Origin: Bostrychus sinensis
Lineage: Eukaryota; Chordata; Actinopteri; Gobiiformes; Eleotridae
Reading direction: 5' to 3'
NCBI GenBank assembly: GCA_020698575.1
Contig: CM036250.1
Location: forward strand, 27,975,500 to 28,039,499
Length of the DNA stretch: 64,000 bases
Part shown: positions 23,033 to 33,735 of the stretch, piece after piece
How the letters are laid out: each line of letters begins with the position of its first letter
How positions within the stretch are numbered: the first letter of the stretch is position 1
The notes under the pieces: model-generated
Databases searched by the model: none
What the model was told of the DNA's origin: nothing
Seen by the model: the letters and a program-made list of their open reading frames with translations, nothing else
Program-made: the position numbers and the translations under genes

Positions 23033-23489
23033 TCACCACGCCGTCCGCAGTGGTTTCCTCAAATCCCAACCGTACCGTGCATTTTAATTCGCTTATTTAA
23101 GTCACGTGTTCTTCGCGAGCAGCGTCCGCAACAACAACAATCTAGGTGGCGCACTGAGGAGCCGAGTTTGTTTCATTCAGCGGTAAATTCCCTTTTAAAT
23201 TACCACAAACATATCGAGTCATTAAAACCACAGCAGCTTGCAGCACTAGAAGCCTTTATAAAAAATAAAAAAAAAATGTTTTCGCATTGCTTACTTTCTT
23301 GTCGCTTTGTTAACGTCACGTCCGCCATTTTCTGATTGGCTAACTCCGCTGCCCGTTTGCTCCGCGCTAGAAATCGACTTGATTCTAAGGCAACCAGCGG
23401 ATGAGACACCTGGAATTTCCAGGCAAGAATTGTCAGCCCATACTGGTTACATGTTAGCATGAGGGACACTTGGATTTAGTCTTATGAAC

Positions 23490-23700
23490 AAAAAATGAAC
23501 AAAAAAAGCAGAACTCAGTAACTTTGTTTGTTTCTCCACATATCCGCACACACTTTTTTCTGCCATCTGACTGCTCTGCTATGAAAAAAAAGAGAAATAA
23601 AGCCATTGCTAGCTTGTTGTTTAACTAACTGCGTTGTGCCACTTTCTTGAGAGACTTGAGAATTCCGTGACATCAAGACATTTTTAGCCCACTTCATTCA
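23490..23700 (+). repeat. Dispersed repeat, related to 54750-54990
   Basis: TTTGTTTGTTTCT, a GCTCTGC(TA/CA)...GAGAAATAAAG block and CATTGCTAGCTTGTTGTTT are shared with the copy at 54750. The family is not known to me. Confidence 0.55.
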
Positions 23701-23759
23701 CCCAGCAACAAGTCCTTTAACCATCACGCTGACCATCAAACTGTTTATTTAAGGTAAGA

Positions 23760-23773
23760 AAAAAAAAAAAAAG
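23760..23773 (+). repeat. Poly(A) tract
   Basis: A short adenine run just 3' of the dispersed repeat at 23490-23700. Confidence 0.7.
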
Positions 23774-23861
23774 GTCACCAACTGTGCCTGCTTGCAAAAA
23801 ATAAAATATAAAACTGTGAAGCAAAGCCAGCCACATGGGGGCACAAACTTAATGTACTCTT

Positions 23862-24025
23862 TGTGCCAGTCCAAAGCCCGGACAGATGGATAGGGTTAAG
23901 TCAAGAAGGGAATCCAGCGTAAAACGTCAACTCTATATGCAAATCATGCATGCTAGGAGGCAGATGGTTTGCTGTGGTGACCCTTTAAAGAGAAAAGCCT
24001 AAACAAAAAGAAGAATAACTGATAC
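23862..24025 (+). repeat. SINE/LINE 3' tail fragment
   Basis: GTGCCAGTCCAAAGCCCGGA, AAGAAGGGAATCCAGCGTAA, ATATGCAAATCATGCATGC and TTTGCTGTGGTGACCC follow the body of a common fish SINE/LINE tail. An antisense fragment lies at 44270-44343. Confidence 0.65.
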
Positions 24026-24039
24026 AACTTTATAGTATT

Positions 24040-24185
24040 TTGCTGTGGAGAATGGATGCAAATTCACAGAGACTAACTGGCCACTGTGCGGGTTGTGGCT
24101 TGCTTAAGGCCCATAGTTGCAGGTATAGGCTCCAGTCACCTGTGACCCAAGCAGTGGAAGAGGAAACATGAACTGACTGACTCAA
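24040..24185 (-). repeat. Family A fragment, antisense
   Basis: TATAGGCTCCAGTCACCTGT, GACCCAAGCAGTGGAAGAGG and GAACTGACTGACTC are the reverse complement of the family A start. Confidence 0.45.
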
Positions 24186-24189
24186 ATGT

Positions 24190-25176
24190 ACTTTAAAAAA
24201 TAATAAATTAAAGCAGCAGTTGACTTTCCTTGGTTAGTAGGAATTGGCAGCGTAAGGAAATATGTTTTTGGGTAAAGAAGGTTGCTTCATATTTACTGTA
24301 CGTCTTTGCCAACACAGTATTCCCAGTGCAGTCAGCTCCAAAGGCGGAGGAAAGTCGTCGTAAAGCATTCTGAAGTGACACTATCTTTACTGCACTTTCA
24401 TCTCACCTTCTCTGATGCACGTTATGAAATCTATAAATATGCCAGGCAGAGCATATGGACACGGTGGTCGTATAGCATTAGCGTCGTTGATGTCAGCTGC
24501 TCAACTAAACTGGGACGAGGAAGATAAGAGGAGAAAAAAGCAATACGTGCAAGGCAGAAAAACTACTTTGATTCCGGAAGATGTTTCAGCGAGATCAAAA
24601 AAGAGCAAATGGAGGAGTTTATGGAGAAATAATAAGCATTAGAAAGTACAGATGTGGACAAATAGGACAGGGTGTACTGTATTTAGAACTGTAGCACATA
24701 GTTTTTTCATTTACTTTTCACAAGAAGGGAAGTAAGTATTTTTAACCTTCTATGTTTTTTAATATATTTTTAACACTCTATGACTGCTACATTGTGTGGA
24801 TGAATGAGTAATGCACATTATGATTAATGGAGAACAGTGTCTCACTTCCATGTATTCTGAAAGTGTGTGATAAAAGTGACAAAGAACTGAACTGAGGGAT
24901 TAACCAATGTCTTGATAATTATCATGGTTTAAAACGATATATAAAATTGTGTATAGTGAGTCTATTCCATAGCCTTATAAAAGGTATTCTAGTCAAAGAG
25001 GCTTGTTAGCAGTGACCCAAAACATTTGTTAGAAGGTATAAAAGGGAAAGGATGCTAATTACTAACGCTAAGGGCTGAATAATACTGCCCATGGAGCTGT
25101 GTTAAAAGAGTCAAATTTTTCATTTATATTTTGAACAACTCTAATGTCAGAATAACTGATTAAAATGTAGTTTTAA
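24190..25176. other. Unassigned sequence
   Basis: 24282-24642 is open in two plus-strand frames without recognisable domains. The rest is AT-rich. Confidence 0.4.
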
Positions 25177-25186
25177 TTTAAATTTT

Positions 25187-25344
25187 GGTGACAGTGGTAC
25201 AATGGGTTTAACATTGTTGGTGGTTCGAAACTTGTCTGAAGCACTTACTGTCATTGTGTCCCTTGGCAAGAACCCCCCCTGCTTACTCCAGTCACAAGTA
25301 TGTGGCTGGTTGCAACAGGAAGCGCATCTGGCATAAAAATCTGC

Positions 25345-25345
<1 letters not shown>
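25187..25345 (+). repeat. tRNA-derived SINE (family C type)
   Basis: Box B-like GGTTCGAAAC (25222-25231), CATTGTGTCCCTTGGCAAGA and GGTTGCAACAGGAAGCGCAT are seen in order. The copy ends directly in the ATT microsatellite at 25346, which probably grew from its tail. Confidence 0.8.

Positions 25346-25403
<58 letters not shown>
25346..25403 (+). repeat. (ATT)n microsatellite at a SINE 3' end
   Basis: About 19 ATT units starting where the SINE body ends. Confidence 0.95.
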
Positions 25404-25679
25404 GTCACCACATCAATGTTTAAATAAAATTATATAAATAATTTTGTGTTTTTTAAACCATCATTATCTTTTCTTTTTTGTATTGTGTGTAGTCATTCAT
25501 TTACTCTATACCTTCTGTCCTTCCTGGTTCAGCTGCTTTAGGCATTAGGCTGTGAAGAAATGATCACAGAGTCAGCTGAAAAGAACAGATGCATTTGAGT
25601 GTAAATGTAGATTCATCACTTCACCTAAAACATAGTTTCTGGTGTTACGAGGAAGGAAGGGGCTTGAAAAGAAAGATGG

Positions 25680-26100
25680 AAAGTTACTAGATTAAGTACC
25701 TACAAGTAGATAATGTACTTTTGTACACTTGCTAAAACAAACATTTACTTTTTAAGGGGAAAATGTTTTGCTTTTTTTAAATCTCCTAATAAGAAAACAT
25801 ATTTTTTATCTCAGTAGCAAAGTGGGTACCACCTCACAAGTAGGAGTAGTAATAGTAATACTAGTAATAACAGCAGCAGCAGAAGTAGCAGTAGTAGTAT
25901 AAGAAGAAGTGGCAGTAGTAGTAGTAGTAGAAGAAGAAGTGGCAGTAGTTGTAGGAGTACAAGTAGTTCTTACTGTGCACTTGCGAAAACTACAAACAGC
26001 TTTGTATTTTGAATGAAATGTTTACTCAAGAAAACATTTTGTTGATCACTTGTACTTCTACATTTACTTTGACTTCTAGTATTACTTTGCAGTAACAGTA
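25680..26100 (+). repeat. AGT-rich array within an ACTTAAGTA-type repeat
   Basis: The core 25840-25975 is a cryptic trinucleotide array (AGTAGTAATAGT, AACAGCAGCAGCAG, AAGAAGAAGTGGCAGTAGT). It is preceded by AGATTAAGTACCTACAAGTA and followed by CTTGTACTTCTACATTTACT. The same pairing of flank and core occurs at 48.8-49.9 kb. Confidence 0.75.
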
Positions 26101-26329
26101 CTAGAGATTCTATAGTTCTTCTTGCTTAAAGAGAACACACAGTAAAACAAGGGTTTATACTTAATGTTCATTGTCTTGACAAGTCCTTCTATCATGTTGC
26201 TTGGAGACAGCGGTGCTAACCACTCTGTGCACGTCACTGTATATTCCAACCCATCCTGCAGACCATTGCATCTTCCCTCAGCCTCTAATGCTTTCTGAGA
26301 AAACCTTGAATCAGCCAGACCTCCTATAC

Positions 26330-26780
26330 AAACGTGTCTAAATGTGTGCGCGGTGACCCTGAAGCCCACCTGCCACATCAGATAAAGCCATGGAGGCGTC
26401 CTGCTCCGTCCCGCTCTGATTTATTGCACTTGGCACATCGATTGCACACCCAGTCGCAGGCCTTGGCCCAACACTTAGGCAAATTTATACGCGGCCCTTA
26501 TTTAGCATGGATCTCACATCGGCGGCTGCTGGGCCCTCTCGCTCGTTCGGGCGTGCATGCGTGTGTGTGTGCAAATCCTGCCTTGGTTCAATCTTATTTA
26601 CAACTCAAACAGCCGGCGACACACGTCCAAACACATCAGCCCCAGCACAAACTGTACGCAGACAGGGCCATACGTCTCCTGACAGGGAACCACACCGCCG
26701 GGATAAACATTTACAGTAATGCTATTTTTATTGTAAACTCGGTTCTGAGAGCACTGCAGTCAGATGAAGAATGACGCAAA
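26330..26780. promoter_or_regulatory. Candidate conserved non-coding region
   Basis: GC-balanced, repeat-free sequence with ATTTATTGCACTTGGCACAT, GCAAATTTATACGCGGCC and CTTATTTAGCATGG. A 146-codon plus-strand frame crosses it, but it has no domain, no strong start context and low-complexity composition. Confidence 0.4.
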
Positions 26781-26967
26781 CTAGACTCAATTCGATCTGC
26801 ACAAACTGAAGAACAGTCTATTTAATATTTGGAAAGCTGTTACTGATAACATGTTGTGGATTTTTCTTCTATTACATAGTCTAGTGGAGTGGTTCTCAAT
26901 GATCTGGCTTCACAACCCACCATCACTCTAGAATGACAAGCTGCAACCCAAATAAAAAGTATATTGA

Positions 26968-27285
26968 GGAAAATTAAAAGATATTTCAGGAAAATTAAAA
27001 GATACTGAGTAAAATTAAGAGATTTTTCAGGGAAATTAAAAGATATTAAAACAAATTAAGAGCTATTTCAGGAAATTAGAAGATATTGAGGAAAATTAAG
27101 AGATATTTCTGGAGAATTAAAAGATATTGAGAAAAATTAAGAGATGTTACAGGAAACATGGAAGATATTGAAAAAAATTAAGAAATATTTCAGGAAAATT
27201 AAGAGATATTGGGGAAAAATTAAGAGATATTAAGTAAAATTAAGAGATATTTCAGAAAAATTAAAAGATATTGAGGAAAATTAAG
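26968..27285 (+). repeat. Minisatellite, about 20-bp unit arranged as a 40-bp dimer
   Basis: About 16 units alternate between TTCAGGAAAATTAAAAGATA and TTGAGGAAAATTAAGAGATA types inside the hAT-like element. Confidence 0.9.
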
Positions 27286-27419
27286 CAGTGCTCACGTCAA
27301 CCTTAGGTGTAACAGTAATGTTACTGAACTGGATTTTTTGCCCTGGTTGAGTGTCTTTTATATTATTCTAAATGTCCCATACTGCCACCTACTGTTAAGT
27401 ACTGTTAAAATTAAATTTT

Positions 27420-27439
27420 CTTTTTTTTTTTTTTTTTTT
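27420..27439 (+). repeat. Poly(T) tract
   Basis: A thymine run inside the hAT-like element, shortly before its right end. A second T run lies at 27778-27793. Confidence 0.9.
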
Positions 27440-27873
27440 GCCCTGGCAAAGGCCCGCAACCCATTGAAAACTGTTCTGCAACCCACATTTGGGTCCCAAC
27501 CCACCAGTTGAGAACCACTGATCTAGTGAATAGGTTAATGTCTCCACTTTATGTACAATGCAATTCACTGTAGCTCCACTGTGTTTTTTTGTATGACTTT
27601 ACCTTTGTTTGTGTGATTTAGGTCATTTTGTTGCATGTACCAAGTTAGAAGCTTTAGGTCATGGATTGACAACCTCCCTAACATTTTCAGTAACTGCACA
27701 GTGCCTAGGTCTTTTTAGATTTTTATGGGAAAAGAACACAGAGAACAACTGAACGGTGATCACTGAAGGTTTTCTCTTTTTTTTTTTTTTTTTAACATTG
27801 CAGCAACGGCCATGACATCTGACTTTGTCACCACTCAGCTTACATGTTGTTTATTTTTGTTACTTTGAAATGC

Positions 27874-27894
27874 AGGTTAAAGGTCAAAGGGTCA
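27874..27894 (+). promoter_or_regulatory. Triple nuclear-receptor half-site cluster (DR1 and DR2)
   Basis: AGGTTA-A-AGGTCA-AA-GGGTCA gives two overlapping direct repeats with 1- and 2-bp spacers. DR1 is bound by RXR/HNF4/COUP-type receptors. The site sits just outside a hAT-like element. Function is inferred from the motif only. Confidence 0.4.
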
Positions 27895-27898
27895 TGTA

Positions 27899-28550
27899 CA
27901 GGGTTTGACATTTATGGTTTTGCTCATTGGCCACCATGGCTAGTCTTTGTCAAAAGTTACTAGCCAATTAGTGTTTTTAGCCAAATTTTAATTAGTTATG
28001 TTTTGTGTGTATTTTATTGTATACGATAAGCCTAAAGAAATGTAAATTTTAGCTTCATGTATTGAAAAACAGGTTTAGTCAGAAAAAATTGAAAAAAGAA
28101 AATTCTGTGCATGCAAAAATTATTGTGCATGTGGTGTCACATCCAGGGTGTGACATTAGCAACTGGCCAAATGCTGGTAGATTTCCATTTTGGCTAGTAA
28201 CACTTTTAGTCTCACTAGCCACTTTGGCCAGTTGGATTTTATGCATGAATCTTAACTTGAGTTCCTTAATTCCTTTTGCTATGTTTGAGTGACCACGTAA
28301 TTTAGTACAGAGTAATTCATCATGATCTAAGAGAAAAAACAAACAAAAAACACTTTAAGGTAGACCACATGTAAAAGTTCACTAATATTCTGCCGAGGTC
28401 AACCTGTTTAAATCCTTTTCTTGTCGTATGCTATAAAATATGATAAAATAATAAAATAAATGTGAATTAATTAAATTCTGGCAAGTAAAAACACTAACTG
28501 GCTAGGAACTTTTTAAAAGAACTTGCCAAAAAAGTTAATGTCAAGCTCTG
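27899..28550 (+). mobile_element. hAT-like non-autonomous element
   Basis: Left end CAGGGTTTGACATT and right end AATGTCAAGCTCTG form imperfect terminal inverted repeats. The flanks GTCATGTA and GTCACATC are weakly similar (5 of 8). An internal CCAGGGTGTGACATTAGC at 28145 repeats the left end, suggesting two copies in tandem or a nested copy. The interior carries repeated TGGCCA-type motifs. Confidence 0.65.
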
Positions 28551-29149
28551 GTCACATCTTTTAAAACAGCAAAACAGTCTGTCTAAATTATGAAATTAAA
28601 CATGATGAATTTGGCCAGATGACTATTACTCACTAAAGAACTTGTTACACGTTTATATATTCAGATCACAAGTCAAATGGAGAAGTGGTCTTTACTGTCC
28701 AGATGTAGAAATTCTGCAAAATGAGATACAAAATCTACCAATTTGTCAAACTTGTGAAATTTATGGAACTTAGTAGCAGCTGCAATGATTTGTAACGCTT
28801 ATTGGCTTTCATTACTATTGCATTAGCACCAACGGAAGCCACTGTTGGATTTTATATTTACATTTTATTTAGAAAATCCGTGAGAAAGTTTACCAAAGAC
28901 TTCTACAAGTTATTGCATGTCACGCTACATTTTGCTAGCCATTCTGCCATACAGCGAAGTGAATGCCATTACCATTTTTAAATGTTAGTCTCTAGATTGG
29001 GTAGCCAACAACAGTCTCCAAAACTCCAACACAAACTTGTAAATAGAATAACATTAGCCTGCAACAGTGTGCCAAACTCCATTTAGCCCACATTGTCAAG
29101 CCCAATCCTCTTCTATATATCTGCAAAAATTATACTTCTGCTATCTTCC
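28551..29149. other. Unassigned sequence
   Basis: AT-rich sequence with no repeat boundary or ORF of interest. Confidence 0.4.
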
Positions 29150-29330
29150 ATAATGAGCTCATCAGAGACAATGAATCACAGCGCGGTGGCTTTGGAATAG
29201 CGCTCACATCCCACTTGTCTCCTCTAAAGTTCAAATGATTTCACGCCTTTTGCTAACGCTTCATCTCCGTCCCGTTCGTCACTGACCTTTAAGCTAACGT
29301 GGCTGGTCCATCAGCTAATGAAAATCTCAC
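29150..29330. promoter_or_regulatory. Candidate conserved non-coding segment
   Basis: CACAGCGCGGTGGCTTTGG, CTTTTGCTAACGCTTCATCT and CTGACCTTTAAGCTAACG give a compact, repeat-free, CpG-bearing stretch. Confidence 0.3.
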
Positions 29331-30064
29331 CAAAGTAGAATTAGAGAGCCGAAAAAACTCCATGCTAAATGACTCGATATAATGTAGTTTATATTTTATG
29401 TTAATAAGCAGTCAGTTTGGTAACAGAATAGACTGAATGCAGAATACAAGTGTTACGTTTCACTTTTTCTTTTCCGTGACTGGCCGGAGTGCCATGTTGA
29501 AAGGTCAGATGCAAAAAGGCCATTATATATAGCCAATTTAAAAAGACAAGATATTTTTCAAACAATGGAGAACAATGAGGAATGAATAATTGCATTTTTA
29601 CATACTGCAAATGACATTATGAGTTGCAGAAAACCAGACATTTCCAAGAATGCAGACAGAATCCAATACAATCTATTTATTTACAAAGTCCAGACTTCCT
29701 GAGAAGCAGATGGCTGTGGAGAGAAGTCAGGTCAGAGGAGGACACCGAGGGAATGTTTGAGGAGCCATTTGAAAGTGAGGAGGACTTTAATCCAGAATAT
29801 CATTTTCTAACAATGAATAACAGTAACATGCTAATATGGCCCAGTGTAGTCTCCTCACAGATAACTCTATTGCTTTTATTAGGCACCTTGATGTATATTT
29901 CTTGGTATGCATTTAAAAAAGTCATGTGCTAGTACAGCATCTACACCTCTCAGTTAGTCACATGACCTTTGTTATTTACACAGCTATGGTTATTTGCTTC
30001 AGATTAGTCAGGTAACATATACTGTGCAAATGGTCTTTAAGTATTAAAATGTATAGCAATGATG
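29331..30064. other. Unassigned sequence
   Basis: Contains a 102-codon plus-strand frame (29624-29932) ending in a hydrophobic stretch. No splice sites, Kozak or family resemblance were seen. Treated as chance. Confidence 0.35.
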
Positions 30065-30200
30065 CAACATAGAATACGAACCTCACAGCAAGAAGGTCTC
30101 AGGTTCAATTCTTGGACCAGGCGTCAGAGCCTCATTGTGTGGAGCATGTTTTCGCCCTGTCTGGGTAGGTTTCCCCCATATCATAGGCAGCAGAAGGCAA
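30065..30200 (-). repeat. Family A fragment, antisense
   Basis: AGAAGGTCTCAGGTTCAATT, GTGTGGAGCATGTTTTCGC and CCTGTCTGGGTAGGTTTCCC are the reverse complement of the family A 3' part. Confidence 0.65.
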
Positions 30201-30214
30201 ACCCTGTATGCTAA

Positions 30215-30427
30215 ATCCACTTTTATGAGCTTTAAACCATGTTATAATGTTGTTTGCAACAAAACATTACTTGAAGCAGACAAAAAATATCTGGAGTAGT
30301 ATTTTGTATTTCTTATTTCTGTATGCTGATGCTGTCTCCTTCTCAAGACCCGAAAATGCTTGGGACTCACAGCTCTGTGTAGACACATGAAACCTGTCTC
30401 CAAACTCGTTCTAATAATTTCAGCGCT
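30215..30427 (+). mobile_element. Family B MITE, left part (interrupted copy)
   Basis: CATGTTATAATGTTGTTT, ATCTGGAGTAGTATTTTG and GTGTAGACACATGAAACC match the full copy at 21608-22058 in order. The copy is cut at the ATTTCAGCGC position and resumes at 30819. Confidence 0.75.
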
Positions 30428-30818
30428 TAAATTGCGTGCACTCCTGAACATTTAGGGGCCCTAAGCAGTATAAGTTTGGGGGCTTAGCCTCTCAGTCATT
30501 TTTGAGACCAATTAAATTTTACTGTATAACAATGTAATTTCTTTAAAATACTGACTAACTATATTTCTATGCTTCATTTTTTCAATTTGCAAACTTAGCA
30601 AGGGGGGCCCAGGTAAACAGCAAGTAAAACACATCAATATTAGGCCCCCATTTTCAAATAGACCCCCTCTGGCAATAGCAAGCAGAATAAATGGAGTTGC
30701 CAAATTAATCAAATCAGCAAATAATAGATAAGGCATGGGGACCTCCAATGTCTGTGGGGCCCTATGCAGCTGCTTAGTTTACCTCTGGGGAGGGCCGGCC
30801 CTGCCTGCACTACAAAGA
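30428..30818 (+). mobile_element. DNA-transposon-like element inserted in family B
   Basis: Carries TTAGGGGCCCTAAGCAGTAT and GTGGGGCCCTATGCAGCTGC and ends near GGGCCGGCCCTGCC, a type seen in fish hAT-derived elements. It is flanked by TTCAGCGC and TTCAGCTC, an 8-bp duplication with one mismatch. Its terminal repeats are poor. Confidence 0.65.
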
Positions 30819-30970
30819 ATTCAGCTCATTAATTTATCTGTTAGCATCATGTTGCTAATAGCCATTTTATGCTCTGTCCAGTCCCCACCATTGCCAGCAG
30901 GAGGCGACAGACACCTATTCTAAGCATTCTCTGCAAATCGAAAGTAGAAGCTTCCCAAAAGAAGACGTTT
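30819..30970 (+). mobile_element. Family B MITE, right part (interrupted copy)
   Basis: TTATCTGTTAGCATCATGTT, GCTAATAGCCATTTTATGCT and CCCAAAAGAAGACGTTTTCC continue family B exactly where 30427 stops. Confidence 0.75.
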
Positions 30971-32649
30971 TCCAACATGATGGGCCCATTAAGGTACTAC
31001 TGGTAACAACTCTGAATGTATTTTTGGTACATAAACAGAAGCCACAAACAGATAAGGCAATTGTGAGCAACATTGTGAGATTTTCAGGTTCCAGCTGTCC
31101 ATCCAAAAAGGGCGTGAATGCACACAATTCACATAAACAAGTTCTTCTCTTGGAGAAAACTACCGTTCAAATTGGCCGACAGGCTCTTGAAAGCAGTAAT
31201 AGCTGGGTCAGTTCACCAGGTTTTACCCAGTGCAGGCACGGCTGAAGACACAGGTCTGAGACAAGCCCTATAGAAACCCAAAAGCCTTGTTAGAATTTTA
31301 TGAGCCACTGAACTCTGTAAACTAAATTAAATGAAAACACATTAAAAAGTTTACAGAGAAAATATCCTGTGTCATTGCTCCAACAATTGGTTATAGTTGG
31401 ATATGTGCCATTTTTTGCAATCTAAGCCTCATGTTTCCTTGAATTTGGCCCAGTTTCCAGTTTTATATTAAGTGTTTGAATGGGCCGTGCGTCTCCCACC
31501 TGCGATTCTAATAAAGATAAAAGAGGCGGTCTGCTCCATACAGTGAGTGTACACAGAGTTTCATTTACTGCCACATTCCTGCTCTGACCCCACACACAGC
31601 TGCGAACACCCAACACCCCCACAACCCTCTGAACTACACAAAGAAACCATTGGACAGCAGCCAGTGCAGCGTATGTGTGCACGAGCGGGTCGTGATATTA
31701 AACAGCTTTTCATTCAAACAAAAGGCAGGCTCTTCAATCCAATCTTATGGTCTTAGAAAGCTGAAGAGAAGACAGTGACATACGCTTTATTCATGTCATT
31801 TATTTATCACAAAAAATATGTATTAAGCTCTATTAGTAAACTATGAGATTGGACTGTACATCTATTTTTAACAAGAAAGATAGGTGATGAAGCTAATGTA
31901 GCAAGCAAAGCTAAACCCAAATGCATTTGATATACTGACTTTTGTTTCATACTGTATAGACTGACCAGAGAATAAACAAATCTACTGCAGAACACTAAAG
32001 ACAGTGGCAAAGTGGTTATCACTGTCGTCTCGCAGCAGAAAGGTCTAGGTTTGGTCTGTATAAAGAAATAACCAATAGAAGAGCAACCTCCATCATCAAA
32101 GACCCATCCCACCCAGCACATTAAAATGGAAACTACACGATTTTACTTCTGCTGTCCCGGGTGCTCTTACAATGAAAATGTGTTATCTGTCGCATTTCCA
32201 ACCCCACAACTCACCATAATCAAGAGTATAGCTACCTTTATTCTTTTATTTACTAACAAATGTAAAACTTAAACAATTTTCCACCTCAAAATGAAGTGGA
32301 TGATTACAATATATTGTGAGATGACTACACACAAAGGTTCCTAAAAAACCTAAGTGTAGTTCTCATTTAACAATGCACAACCTTCGAAGGCAGAACAATG
32401 AAACTAAAATCCGGATTCTTTCCAGAAACTTTAAGACTAAAGAACTCTTCCCACTCTTGTCCCAACTATGCTTTGTTTCCAAGATGATAAAAAATTAAAG
32501 AACTGATGGCTGATGAAAAGGAAATTATTTGGATTTATTAGATTATTATTAGTTAGATTGAAATGCTTGCTTAAGCTATACAAATCTTTTTATTTTTTTA
32601 TTTTACTCAATTATTATTTAGTTATTTATTATTATTTAGTTAGTAGAAG
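30971..32649. other. Unassigned sequence with one family A scrap
   Basis: AGTGGCAAAGTGGTTATCAC at about 32009 with GCAGCAGAAAGGTCTAGGTT is an antisense family A remnant. Otherwise there are no features; short open frames here look random. Confidence 0.4.
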
Positions 32650-32692
32650 AAACCTATGTATCAGCAGCGGCACCTTCATAACAGTTTGAGAA
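32650..32692 (+). mobile_element. hAT-like right-terminal fragment
   Basis: CAGTTTGAGAACCACTG is a typical hAT right end. No partner left end was found upstream. Confidence 0.4.
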
Positions 32693-32744
32693 CCACTGCT
32701 CTAACACATTCTGCTGTTCATGTCTGAGCATTAGAAATGACAAT

Positions 32745-32792
32745 GAATCAAAATTTGGATGTTGATGAATCCATCCCGTGATTCGAAGCAAG
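32745..32792 (+). repeat. Short dispersed repeat, copy 1
   Basis: GAATCAAAATTTGGATGTTG followed by GAATCCATCCCGTGATTCGA, nearly identical to 33476-33527. Confidence 0.8.
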
Positions 32793-32879
32793 TTTCAACC
32801 TTCACAATAGCCTACACAGAATATGAAAATCCTAAAAAAAAAAATCATATGCAACAGAAAGTACACAAATGAATGGTGT

Positions 32880-33190
32880 TGAGTCATACAGAGTTGCCAT
32901 GGGCAGTGGCAGGTGCCGCTGAGCCGTCACTCATTACCAGAGCTGTAATACTCCGTACACTGTCAGCGCTGTTTAAGACCTAATCATTCTTAATCTCTCT
33001 AAGTCCTCAACAATGCACCATTCCCACTCTCTCAGACTTCCACTGCGCAGGGATTTAGCAATATTTTACAGATAAAGAAACGGCAATAACAACTGGACTG
33101 GTGGGCTAGTGTTCACACAGAGATGAGTTCATTTGGTGTGCAATAACTACGGCATTATTAAGATTTAATGGCAAGTCAATGAAGGCTTGT
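32880..33190. promoter_or_regulatory. Candidate conserved non-coding region
   Basis: Repeat-free sequence with GAGCCGTCACTCATTACC, GACCTAATCATTCTTAATCT and TTATTAAGATTTAATGGC (homeodomain-type TAAT cores), with no coding signal. Confidence 0.35.
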
Positions 33191-33475
33191 TAAAAAGGGA
33201 ATTTCAATTATGTTTTAATGAGCAGCATGGATTTGAATCTACCCAAACTTTCTTCACTGGTATGCTAAAAAATAAATGGATGTTTAGGAGGACTCTGGTT
33301 GTTCACTATTGTTCATTTGACCTAAACGCTCTTGTCTTGGGGGTTGAGAGGGAAGTCAGTGTGTGCAGAGAATCAAGAGTAGTACTATTAATGCTGACTC
33401 CCCACACTGGAATCAGGCAAATCATAATTCTGAGGCAACTCCAAGTTCATTAGCATAGAATTGGCCCATGAAGAG

Positions 33476-33527
33476 TTCGAATCAAAATTTGGATGTTGAG
33501 GAATCCATCCCGTGATTCGAAGCAAGT
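33476..33527 (+). repeat. Short dispersed repeat, copy 2, bounded by a 9-bp inverted repeat
   Basis: TTCGAATCA at the left and TGATTCGAA at the right are exact inverse complements. The internal sequence matches copy 1 at 32745 almost base for base. Confidence 0.8.
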
Positions 33528-33599
33528 GTTAGGACTACTATATGAGTAAACCGTTTTATATTCTAAAAACATTCATGTATAGGAAAACTGGTGACAATA

Positions 33600-33735
33600 A
33601 ATGTCCCCTAGTGAATGAATGTTAGGGTGAATGGTTATCTATCAAGTTGTGTCTCTAACCCCCAATTTACACCATACCAACTCACCGCACCATTCGACTA
33701 AAGATAGGTTTTTCATTCATTCTTTGTTCATTGCT
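33600..33735 (-). repeat. Family A fragment, antisense
   Basis: GTCCCCTAGTGAATGAATGT and GAATGGTTATCTATCAAG resemble the reverse complement of the family A middle. The copy is weak and degraded. Confidence 0.4.

Larger units (their letters stand above)
26887..27520 (+). mobile_element. hAT-like non-autonomous element with an internal minisatellite
   Basis: Terminal repeats GAGTGGTTCTCAA and TTGAGAACCACTG face each other. They are flanked by GTCTAGTG (26879-26886) and ATCTAGTG (27521-27528), an 8-bp target duplication with one mismatch, the size made by hAT transposases. It encodes no transposase. Confidence 0.85.

Noticed and set aside
26334..26774. 146-codon plus-strand open frame
   Set aside because: No recognisable domain and poor start context; better explained as a CpG-rich non-coding stretch.
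29624..29932. 102-codon frame with a hydrophobic C-terminal segment (possible small membrane protein)
   Set aside because: No start context, splice sites or family resemblance. The hydrophobic stretch derives from T-rich sequence.
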